From the NCBI RefSeq assembly GCF_932276165.1, contig NC_064008.1, positions 749,001 through 813,000 on the forward strand: a stretch of DNA of 64,000 nt. Direction: 5' to 3'. The translations under genes were made by a program, and so were the position numbers. The first letter of the stretch is position 1; every line of letters begins with the position of its first letter. Origin of the DNA: Plutella xylostella. Taxonomy: Eukaryota > Arthropoda > Insecta > Lepidoptera > Plutellidae. Shown in pieces: positions 29,574-40,800 of the stretch. The notes under the pieces were generated by a model. It was not told the origin of the DNA, searched no databases, and saw only the letters and a list, made by a program, of their open reading frames with translations.

Positions 29574-31155
29574 AACGAGTAATAGTAGTATAACTTTATT
29601 GTACATAAAACACTTAAAATAACATTTAATACTTAAAATCTATAATACAATAAGGGTGGCCTTATCGCTAAAAGCGATCTCTTCCAGGCAACCCTACGAG
29701 CTAAGAGAGACAATTTTGAATATAAATGAGGAAGTTGTACAAAAATATAAACTCTAAAGAGAAAGGAAATTAAACCTACTTATTTTATTAATAACTTAAA
29801 TACATACATACTAAAATAATATATTTCATAAAATATATACTTACACATGATAACTAGATATTTATCATTCTATGGCATAGAAGAAAGATAGTGTTCTTTA
29901 ACCTGTCTTTTGAAAGCATTGGCGGATTTTGCACTACGGATTTGTAAGGGCAGTGAGTTGCTGTAGAATTCGGAACTGTGCGAAGGGAACTCTAATATAA
30001 ATCTAAATCCACTACACTTAATATAAATCCACTACTTACTAAAAGAAAATAAAATAACTAGGGTTAATCAGATCAGAGAGCTTGGGGTTGTTCATGACGT
30101 GAAGCTCCTATTCGATCAGCATATCGAACAACTTATTAAAAAAGCTAACAAAGCAATGGGATTTCTTATAAGAGTATCAAAGAAAGAATTTCACGCAGAT
30201 CAAAACCATCAAAATATTTATTGTGCCTATGTACGAAGCATACTCGAATATGCCTCACAAGTATGGAATCCTAGATACAAAGAATATGTAGCCAGGATAG
30301 AAAAAATTCAAAGAAAATTTTTACGCTATCTATCTTACAGGACCGGCATAACAGATGCCAGCTATGATGAACGTTGCAACCGTCATCACCTGCTGCCTCT
30401 TTCTAACCGTCGTCAAATAGCAGATATATTTCGTAAAAATTCTTCGAGGTATAGTGGATTGTCCTGCGTTGCTGAGTCTGATTACACTATATGCTCCAAC
30501 TAAGTTTTTGCGCAATCCGCCTTTGTTCTATGTACCCCTTGTTGCAAGTAATTATAGGCAAAATTCCTTTTTCTGGCGTGTACCACAGGTAGTTAATGAT
30601 TTGTTGCGTGATTATAACGAAAGTGACATTTTCACCAACAGTTCACCTTCAATATGCAACCGGTTGGCTCGTGGCTATTTTGTTTCTCAAACCCGTGTTT
30701 TAGTTTAAGTTTTAGTTTAAAGTTTGTCAATTATTACCTATTTTTTAGAAATAAGTATTCTTTAAGTAACTAATTTGTTAAAAAACCGTTACGTACGTAA
30801 AATATGTTAATAATGTTTTACCTAGAGGTGGAAACATGTTAGACCTGAGTCATCTTTAGTTTATTTTTAGATTATTATATTTACTTAGTTAAGTTTTCCT
30901 AAAAAAATAAAATAAAAATAAATCTTTGTGCGGATCTCATCGGCCGACCATCTACATGGGCTTTAAAGATAAAACGTTCCTTCAAGTAGGCCGGTGATGA
31001 CGGATTGAATAGCACGGAGTAGAGAAGAAAAAGAATATGAGCATTCCGGCGAAGACGAATTGGGAGCCACTTGAGTTTAGTGCGATATTCGGATATGTGG
31101 TCATATTTTCGTAGGCCAAATATGAACCAAATGCAGAAATTTTGAAGCGCGGGTG
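29574..31155 (-). pseudogene. CR1/Zenon-like LINE 3' part, interrupted
   Basis: The 3' end (GTATAACTTTATTGTAC on plus) lies at 29590 and coding sense runs from about 29880 upward. It is split by another LINE at 30004-30919 and continues to 31155, where unit A stops. The counterpart 43066-43922 is unsplit, so the inner insertion came after the tandem duplication. Confidence 0.75.
30004..30919 (+). pseudogene. Jockey-type LINE fragment inserted in the LINE of unit A
   Basis: Bordered by repeats of ATAAATCT. It encodes an RT thumb/C-terminal part (LGVVHDVKLLFDQHIEQLI, VRSILEYASQVWNPRYKEYV) to 30503, then in another frame PPLFYVPLVASNYRQNSFFW to a stop at 30708. It ends with an A-rich AAATAAAATAAAAATAAA tail. 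It is 5'-truncated and frameshifted, so inactive. Confidence 0.75.
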
Positions 31156-31435
31156 TAAGTGCTGGTTGGTGGACCCCAACACAAGCAAGCTTGTGCTGAG
31201 AGAGTTGTCATGCCCACTTAGGGCATCCCGACTGTCAGATGTTTGCAAGCCACCCGAAGGCCTCTAACTAGCCTTAACGACTGCTGCCGAAGCTGCAACC
31301 GGGACCCACGGCTTAACGTGCCGTCCTAAGCACGGAAGCGTCCAGAAAAGAACCACTTGAAATCGGTCACCCATCCAATGGCTGACCGTGCCAGTGCCTG
31401 AAACCCGCTGGACTACTCACGCTTCACAGTCATGG
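31156..31435 (-). repeat. 5S-rRNA-like SINE, longer copy at the duplication junction
   Basis: Minus strand: GGATGGGTGACC (31376-31365), GACGCTTCCGTGCTTAGGAC, GTGTTGGGGTCCACCAACCA. A 5S-derived head is suggested by box C only. The junction of unit A with unit B falls within or next to it. Confidence 0.5.
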
Positions 31436-31754
31436 CATCATTTAATTAAGTACCTATTAATTTTAATAACTAAACGTTTATATGGATGGGTGGAAAAATA
31501 CATAGACTATTAAAAAAAAGAGTTTATTTCACACAAAATTTTAATTATAAAGGAATAATCAGCATATTGACTGTAAAATTTAAATTTCATGCCGAGTTAT
31601 CAATAATTTCTTAAGTACTTATAACTGAGTTTCTACAATTTCACATGTAATTTTACAATTAGTATTCAATTAAAATGTTTTTAAACAAATGAGACACACA
31701 AATTTCTCTACACGGTTTTAATTTAAACATTAATTATATATACATTTTTTTCTT

Positions 31755-31788
31755 TATAAGCTGGTCTATCGATGTTTCAGTATTCAGT
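31755..31788 (+). promoter_or_regulatory. Core promoter of peptide gene B
   Basis: TATAAG at 31755-31760 and TCAGT at 31784-31788, the same spacing and sequence as gene A. Confidence 0.7.
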
Positions 31789-31806
31789 CAACTGAAGGAT
31801 ATCAAT

Positions 31807-34800
31807 ATGAAACTGTTCGTGTTTGTTTTGTCTGTATTCACCGTCCTGGCAGTAGTGCTTGGACAGGATCTGACCACTGTGGGGACTAAGCAGGTAAGAA
31901 TCTTATTCTATCATCTATACTTATACTGAATATTTAAAAGGGATATAGGTAAGTAATAAGCTGAAAGAAACAATTTTTGTCAAAAAAAATTTCAAAATTA
32001 CGGAGTTCGTAATTATTTTTTTGGACAGGATCTGACCACTGAGGGAACTAAGCAGGTAAGAATCTTATTCTATCATCTATACTTATGATGATGATGATGA
32101 TTGGTCTTAATGTATGGTGGTATTAATTTCGGCGTCAAGGTCACACTTGGATGTTAAAGTGCTCCCCAGATAACGAAACTTGTGCACCTGCTTCAGCTCA
32201 TCTTCCCCAAGCTTTATCGATAGTGTCTCGTGACCGTGTGTGTCTAAGGTCATGACCTCAGTCTTTTTGACACTAATCTTTAGGCCGAACTTGCAGCAAG
32301 CTTGGTGGAATGAGGACATTAGCTGTTGTAACCCATCTGGGGATTCTGCTAAAAAGCACAAGTCGTCTGCATACATGATCTCTGTGATCAATGCGTGCGA
32401 CACTTTAGTACGTGCTTTAAGTCTGCCTAAGTTGAAAAGGTTGCCTGTGCGAAAGCGGATTCGGACTCCCTCGGAGATCGTTTGTAAGACTTCTTTGACT
32501 ACTACTGCAAAGTATAAGCAAGCATCTTAGAAGCAAGAGTCTTAGAAGTCTTACAAACTTCTCCGTACATCCCAGTTTCTCAAGCACTATCCACAGGGCT
32601 TCACGAGGTACACTATCAAACGCTTTCTCCAAGTCGACAAAGCAGAGATACAGCTGACGCCCTTGCTCTCTACTTTTTTCCTGCAGTTGCCGGACGGAAA
32701 TGATAGCTTCGCAGGTACCTCGGTCAGGTCGGAAGCCAAACTGGGTTTCGGGCAAGATCTTTTCAGATAGTTGTTTCAAGCGGTTTAGGAGAACTCTGGC
32801 AAAGGCCTTTCCGGGGGCGGACAGAAGTGAAATACCACGGTAGGAGTTACAATCGGAACGATCACCCTTGTTCTTGTAGAGAGCAATTATGCGAGACACT
32901 TTGAAGTCATCCGGGACCCGCTCCTCCTCCCACATTCGAACAAACAGTTCCGAGATCAAGTCATGTAGCTCCTCACCGCCGTACTTCAGCAGCTCTCCTG
33001 GTATAAGGTCAGCACCAACGGCCCGCTTGTTTTGCTGCTGTCTGATGGCTGTGACAATCTCATCGCGTGATAAGGGCTCGTCCAGCTCGGTAGCTAACGG
33101 AAGTTGAGGTAGTAAACCGATATTTCGTTGATCAGCTGATCGATCTACGTTAAGCAAGGTGTCAAAGTGCTCAGCCCAACGTTTTAGTACATCTTCTTTG
33201 CCTGTTAGTAGATGCGCGCCGTCTAATGACCTTAAAGGAACTTTTGCACGACAAGATGTACCAATCAATTTACGTACCTCGCAATAAAACTCCCCGAGCT
33301 GATTTGTGTCAGCGAGCCATTGCATATGACAAGCTTTGCCACGCCACCACTTGTCTTTTAACTGTCGAGACAGCTTTCGTAGCTCAAGGTCACTGTTTTT
33401 GATCTCCGTAGCCGTTCTACCTCTCCTACTATGCTGTCGCAAAAGTTCTCGGTGTTTGTCAAATGCTGCCCTGAGAACCCCGTCATTCTCGTCAAACCAA
33501 TCTTCATTACGACGGCTTGTCATACCTAAAGCAGCTGAGGCGGCTTCTATAAGATGGGTAGACAATGTTCCCCAGGCCGCACCAACGTCACCCGCCTTGA
33601 TATCTGGCGACAGCCTTTCCGATAAGGTATCAGCAAAACGCTCTCGTACTTCGCGATCTTTTAGCCTTACCACGTTCAATGACGCAGGCTTTTTTACAGT
33701 AGATCTACGCGGACGATGAAGTCGGAGTCGCAGCTTGGTGACAATTAATCTGTGATCAGACCAGCAGTGTGCCCCACGCATCACGCGGGTAACTTCAACC
33801 TGGCTGATGTCTCTTTGCCTTACCATAGCATAATCAATCAAATGCCAGTGTTTGGATCTCGGGTGCATCCACGTTGTCTTGTACTTAGCAGCAAGTCTGA
33901 ACATAGTGTTCGATATTGCCAGTTCGTGTTGATCACAAAGACTGAGTAGCAACTGACCATTGCTGTTCATGTTGCCAACTCCGTGTCTACCCAGAACTCC
34001 AGGCCAAGCCTCATAGTCCCGACCAACTCTGGCATTGAAGTCGCCTAGCAATAGAACCTGCTCTCTGGCGTTTATGCTGTCTAAGCATTGAGATAGCTCT
34101 TCATAGAATTTGTCCTTGACGTCATCAGACTTATCCAGCGTTGGAGCATAGACACTGATGACATTAAGGTAGTTGTTTCTGTCCAGTTTGAGGCGTAAAG
34201 TGGTAACGCGATCCGAGATATGTACTGGGTACTCCTCTAGTCGCTTTGCTATACAGTTCTTGACAGCAAATCCTACACCTGAACGTCGTGGTTCGGAGGC
34301 AGCGGTACCTTTCCAAAAGAAAGTGTAACCGCCACCACCTTCCACCAGCTCACCTTCATCGGCAAGATGTGTCTCGCTGAGAGCAGCTACATCTACGTTA
34401 TAACGATGAAGTTCACGAGCTACTACGGCGGTTTTGCGTTCAGGGCAGGCGTTGCCGTCTTGATCTAGAAGCGTCCTCACGTTCCATGCGCCGAAAATCA
34501 TGATAGGTGGTTTCATGCATTGATTTTTCTTGCTATTTCGACCACGTTATTAAAAGATGCAATGGCAGCCGCGGTTACTACCACCTTCCAAGTGAGGCGA
34601 GCATTTTCTTAGGGCAACTTTTCTAGCCCCCTCCTCGGCTGAGCGAGGAAAGCAGTGCCTCCCTAAATAGGGCTGCTTTGTCGTCCCGGGTGCTGCCGAA
34701 TCCACACTGTCACCCCAAATTTGCAGTGTGAAAGCGACCACGGTGTGTACTCACACCCCCAGGACCACCTATGTGCAGGACTCAGACAAAGCCCAGCTAG

Positions 34801-37800
34801 CATCACGCCAGACCTCTCTACTTCATCCCATCGCCATAGGTCTTTGCGTCAATCGGAGTCCATTGTACGGAAGCGGTCAAATGCGCAGGATATATTAAGG
34901 TGCGCAAACGTTCGCGCAAACGCAGGCGCACACACTCGTCCTTCCCCACCACGATCCAATGGAACGGAAAACCGTTACGACTGGAAGTGAAGTCGGATGA
35001 TGTGTCTGGCCGACGGCAACTATGCGCCCTCTACCGTCGCCCTTTAGGCCTTCCACCTTGCCTTGCTGAGTCGCCGAGTCCGCCAAACCCTTCAGCATAT
35101 CTGCATTGGGCTGCCTTCCTCACCGAAACAGACTTCATGCGCTGTGCGGGAGGGAACCGCATAACTTGACCACCGAGATGGCAAGCCCCTCGTCCAGTTT
35201 AGCCCGCGAGCCGACGCGGTGTACCGGGGTGTGGCCGCTGTGCGCATCACAGCTACTTGGAGCCACTGGAGAGAGTTTATGGGCCAAAACAAAATTTATC
35301 ACATCTTTCCCACTTATATAGAAGCCGGCTGGAAAGGATCGATGCTTAATAACCCACTACACCCCAATCTATACTTATACTGAATGTTTAAAAGGGATAT
35401 AGGTAAGTAGTAATAAGCTGAAAGAAACAATTCTTGTTCAACAAATTTTCAAAATTACGGAGTAATTATTTTTTTGGACAGGATCTGACCACTGAGGGAA
35501 CTAAGCAGGTAAGAATCTTATTCTATCATCTATACTTATACTGAATGTTAAAAAGGGATATAGGTAAGTAGTAATAAGCTGAAAGAAACATTTCTTGTTC
35601 AACAAATTTTCTAAATTACAGAGTAATTATTTTTTTGGACAGGATCTGACCACTGAAGGGACTAAGCAAGTAAGAATCTTATTCTATCATCTATACTTAT
35701 ACTGAATATTTAAAAGCGATATATGTAAGTAGTAATAAGCTGAAAGAAACAATTTTTGTTCAACAAATTTTTAAAGTTACGGATTAATTATTTTTTTTGG
35801 ACAGGTTTGGACCACTGGGATTCCGCGGGTAAGAATCTTATTCTATCATCTATACTTATACAAAATGTTTAAAAGGGATACAGGTAAGTAATAAGCTGAA
35901 AAAATCAATTTTTGTTCAACAAATTTTCAAAATTACGAAGTAATCAATTTTTTTTCGTTTAGGAGTAATTTGGTGCTTTTTTTATTGCTCGTGGTCGTAT
36001 TTGTGTTAATTATTTATAATGTGAATGTGAATTAGAATATGTAAATTATGTTGGTATTTATGTAGCTATAGTATGTATGGTTTATTTAGTTATATTATAA
36101 AAACTTAGGTAGGACGTACACCGCCCTCAAATTTTCTTTATTTCAATTTCTTTATGTTTAAGGTTGCCTGTAACAGATCGCTCTCAGCGATAAGGCAGCC
36201 TATTGTTCATTGCCTCTAGTTTATAAGTATTGTCTGTATGTTTTTGTGGTGACCAATAAAGTTTTTTTTGTATTGTATTGTATTGTAGTACCAGCGAGTC
36301 CGCCGTGATGAGATCGACCACCACATGTCTTGCGTGTTCCCTCCGTATTACCGTAAGAACCACTCATTTTTTTCCTCCTTACCGTAAGAATCATTTATTT
36401 GTTTCCTCCTTACCGTAAGAACGACTCATTTATTTTCTCTTTACTGTAAAAAACACTAACTTGTTTCCTCCCTACCGTAAGAACCACTAATTTTTTTCCT
36501 CCTTACCGTAAGAAACATTTATTTGTTTCCACCTTACCGTAAGAACCACTCATTTATTTCCTCCTTACGGTAAGAAACACTAACTTGATTCCTCCCTACC
36601 GTAAGAACCACTAACTTGTTATCGTTAGTGATGTGATTAAATTTCTTCCACTACGCGCACAGAATGGCCCAGCGTGAATTTAAAAAAAAAATTAAAAAAC
36701 TTAAATAATAATTATCTGAGAAAATGGTTAAGTTTTGGATAATGCATTATAGGGTTCAATCGACTGCAAATGCCTGCCTCTATCACCTCCTTCCTTATCG
36801 ATCTTCTTGATTTAGTGAAACGTACCGATTGCATGACAGCTCTCGTTCGTTCGTTCTTCGTCAGTATACAGTCGCCCTCCATAGTACAGGTTTGATAGTT
36901 TGTCGAAAACTATTAAAGTTTCAGTTTTCTCGCATACAAAGTGGCGCTTCTAGCGAAAACAATTGCCACCTGCATACATTATTTTGACAGATAATGTATG
37001 CAGGTGGCAGATGGAAACCAAAACTTTTTTCGTTTACGTAAATTGCAAAAGCCGTAATAGACTAGGCCCTGTATACAGTAGCCCTCCAGATCTTAGTTTT
37101 ACGATTAGGAAGTGACTTTGTTCATTAAATCGTATTCATTTATTTATGTTTAGATGATCAATCGAACTTGCAAAGTGAAGTTCGATCTGAATTATCCTGT
37201 TTTCGCCTTCGAGATTTAATTTTTATTTACCATGTAGTACCCTTAGTACGTCTAGCCAATTCGCACACAGTGTTCAGCGTGGGTAGCAAGATAAAAAACG
37301 AAGTCGGCCCGCTGTGCAGCCCCACGCTGCCTCCCGCCCGGCTCGCCAGCCGGCTAGCTCATGATTTAGAGATATGTAACAATATTACCTAACAACATTG
37401 ATTCATCATAGGGTTGAAGAATGGGTTGGGAGGGTTCTTAAATCTCTGCGGCGAAAACAGGATAATTCAGATCGAACTTCACTTTGCAAGTTCGATTGAT
37501 CATCTAATTATCCTGTTTTCGCCTTCGAGATTTAATTTTTATTTACCATGTAGATGTTTAGAGGAAAATTTCATAAGTGTATATCAATGTTGTTAGTAGG
37601 TATTCAATAAATAAATAACAACTGTTAAGTGTAATACTTAAAGTTTTATTTAACCATTTTAGAAAATAACTCTATTTTCAGGTAATTTATTATTCACAAC
37701 AATTAACTTGATCGTTCATGGGTATATGTATACATCTGTAATTATTATATACTTAATTTTAATCAGAATAGGTATTGTAATAACAATTTTAATCATTTGA

Positions 37801-40800
37801 CAAAAGGTTCATAGGCTCATTAACGACAGGTCTATTGTAGAAGTTAGCAAAGACCGTGGAGTGTCCCGTCCAGCCGGCGCAGCGGCGGATGGTGTCCACA
37901 CTGAGGCCGGCGCGCAGGGCGGCCGACGTGGCCGCGTGGCGCGTGCTGTGTGCACTGAACACGCTCGTGTCCACACCGCTCGCCTCTAAAGTCAGCTTTA
38001 TCCATCGACCTATGGTCTGCGATGAAGCAGCTTTATGAGGTTTTTTAAAAGTTAATAACAATCTAGTCTCAGTTGAACTTCTAATTGTTGCAGTAACTGA
38101 TAAGTATGCTTTGACGGTGGCGGCAGGGCAAATGCTCGGTTTATCCAAAAAGAAGGGAAGGTCCAGTACCGGTTGCGCACGACCTACACCTGATGTTTTT
38201 ATAAGATCGGTTATTGTTATGATAATTCTATTGTCGTACATTTTTATATTGGGCAATTTAATCAGAAAAAGCGTCTGAGTTCTTTGCCCTGTCGCCAGAG
38301 CTAACAAGGTTGTACATTTATGTGTAAGCTTTTCTAAACTTAGTGTTTCATTAGGATATAGATTAGAAAGGTATTCTAAAACTATGTTGGGATTCCAAGT
38401 TACATTATAACGGGGGAAGACAGGTTTTAATTTAAATGCCCCTTTGAAAAATCTTTTCACCCTCGTATCATTGCCTACAGAATTTGTTGAAATTAGAGAA
38501 ATTGCTGAGCGGTGATTATTTAGTGTACCGTAAGATGCACCTGATTTAAGACATTGAGTAAGAAAATCAAGTAATGGACTAATTTGTACATCATAGAAAT
38601 CGACTTCATTATTCATACAGTAATCCCACCATCTTTTAAAACTAGACGAGTACTGAGCTCTAGTATTTATGGATATTGATGCAATCATAACTTCTATAGC
38701 TGAGTCTGGCACGCCCCGATTCAGGAAGGCTTGCCGCATACAATGCTCGCTACCAGGGAAAGATGGTGATGCAACGGGTGTGTTGTCCTGAAAACCGACG
38801 AGAGGAGTTGTTTATTAGGGGGAAACGTAATAGTCTCACCTATGCATAGTGATCTGAATAAGGGATACCAAGCTTGTGAGGGCCAGAATGGAACTACCAA
38901 TATACCCGTTGCACCATCATTAACAATTTTGTTGAGTATTTTTAAAATCATCGCGAATGGTGGGAAAGCGTAGAAGAAGAAAGGATGCCAATCCAGTGTA
39001 AATGCATCAATATTATATGCGTAAGGATCTCTCCGCCACGACACGTATCTCTCACATTTTGCATTTATGCGAGATGCGAAGAGATCGATGTCAGGTTGAC
39101 CAAACCGTGTAACTATCTTCAAAAAACTTTGACTGCAGAGTTCCCACTCCGTGTCGATATTAATACGCCTCGATTCACAATCGGCTTCAACGTTGTGTGA
39201 TGATCGAACGTAAGAAGCAAAGATGAAAATGTTTCTGGTCTCGCACCACTGCCATATCTTTTTAGAAACATTCGTTAAATGAGGGTATTGCACGCCGCCC
39301 ATTCTGTTTACATAGGAGATGGCGGTTGTGTTATCGACGCGAAGTAGGATCTCACAGTCGTTTTTGTCGTTAGCAAGTGACCTTAACCCAAAATATACTG
39401 CTAGTAGTTCCAAATAGTTTATATGGTTAGTTTGTTCTTCGGCTGACCAAAGACCATTAGCTCTTTCGCCGTTACACGCGGCACCCCAGCCTGTTGTGGA
39501 GGCATCTGAAAATATCTCCATGACATATTTTCCGCGTCGAATAGGATTGTATGAAAGTAATATATTATTTTTCCACCATTGCAAATCACCATAAAAACTA
39601 TTTGGAATCGACATCATTGCATCATAATCATCGCCGTTCTCAATCAAGGCTAGGTATTTCGCTCTCTCGAATGTTTTTGTGTATACCCAACCATATGATA
39701 TGGCTGGGCATGCTGCTGTTAGATTACCTAAAAAACGTGCAAAGTCACGAATTTGTATAACTTTATGGGTAGATATATTCTCGATACGCTTTAAAATATT
39801 TCGTTTCTTCTGTTCAGGTAACTCTAAAGTCATTTTATCAGAATTTATAATGAAACCTAAAAATTTACAGGATTTGCTCGGAATTAAATTCGATTTTTTA
39901 TAATTAATTACGAAACCAAGTTTAGTTAAACATTCAATAGTTCGATTCACATTGGTTAGGCATTCTTCATAAGAATTAGCAATACATAGATAATCATCTA
40001 GGTACCTAACTGATAGAAGACCTGTAGATCTGAGAAGGGCGGTAGCAGGTTGAAGTATTTTTGTGAAAATATACGGTGCGGGTGAGAGACCAAAGGGAAG
40101 GCAAGTAAACTCATAAAGAGTTTTGTTAAAGTGAAATCGTAAATACTTCCTGTGACCTTCATATATCGAGAGTAAAAAATAGGCCTCTTTTAAATCTAGA
40201 TTAACCATAAATGAGTTTTTGTTAATCAACCTAGTCGCTGTTCTGATATCTTCCATTTTAAAATGGTCGCTTTTAACAAATTTGTTTAACTTTTTTAAAT
40301 TCAGAATAAACCTATAACCGCCATCTTTTTTGGGTACTAGGAAGATATCAGACACGTACTGATTTTTTACAAAGGAACATTCTTTAATGGCACCTATGTT
40401 TAGCAAATGGGCTATTTCTAATTTAACATGAGTTTGTTCTGTCTCTGAAAATGTACGCTTTGGGTACATATCAGGATATTGAACAGGTATTTCAGTAAAA
40501 GGTATTTTGTATCCACATAATATGGTACTTAAAATAAAATTATCGTCTGTGATAGAGGACCAAGCTTCAGAAAAAAATTGTAGCCGGCCTGCATGTTGTA
40601 CCTGTGGCTGTGATTGAGTCGTAGCGGCTAGATGCGCCTCCCCGCCGCTCGGCTCGCCGCCGTCGCCGGGGGCCGCGGGGCGCTGGGGGCGGCAGGGGGC
40701 GGGCGGCGCGTTGCGGGCTGCGCGTACGCCTGGTGCCGCGCTGGGGGCGGCGGCTGCGGGTAGGGCGCAGCTCGTCGACGGTAGGGCCTCTGTTGTTGAC

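Larger units (their letters stand above)
26003..31155. repeat. Tandem duplication unit A
   Basis: Matches 31322-43715 once insertions are ignored: 5S-like repeat, promoter, peptide gene, gene-end, LINE C-terminal fragment and CR1/Zenon-like LINE 3' end, in the same order and orientation. Unit A ends at the RT position corresponding to about 43715. Confidence 0.85.
32075..35378 (-). mobile_element. Endonuclease-type LINE with (ATC)n tail
   Basis: 12-bp TSD ATCTATACTTAT (32075-32086 and 35367-35378). On the minus strand: about 850 bp of 5' leader (35366-34517), ORF with endonuclease and RT, then a (ATC)n tail at about 32087-32101. The RT is shortened and the thumb and C-terminus are missing, so this is a deleted derivative. 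The family is of the kind often annotated as craniofacial development protein 2-like (inference). Confidence 0.8.

Noticed and set aside
34721..35321. Several 60-90 codon frames in the LINE leader
   Set aside because: Short, overlapping on both strands and without motifs; treated as non-coding leader.
36337..36620. CRISPR-like direct repeat array
   Set aside because: Units are contiguous and imperfect, with no unique spacers of constant length; it is a eukaryotic intronic minisatellite.
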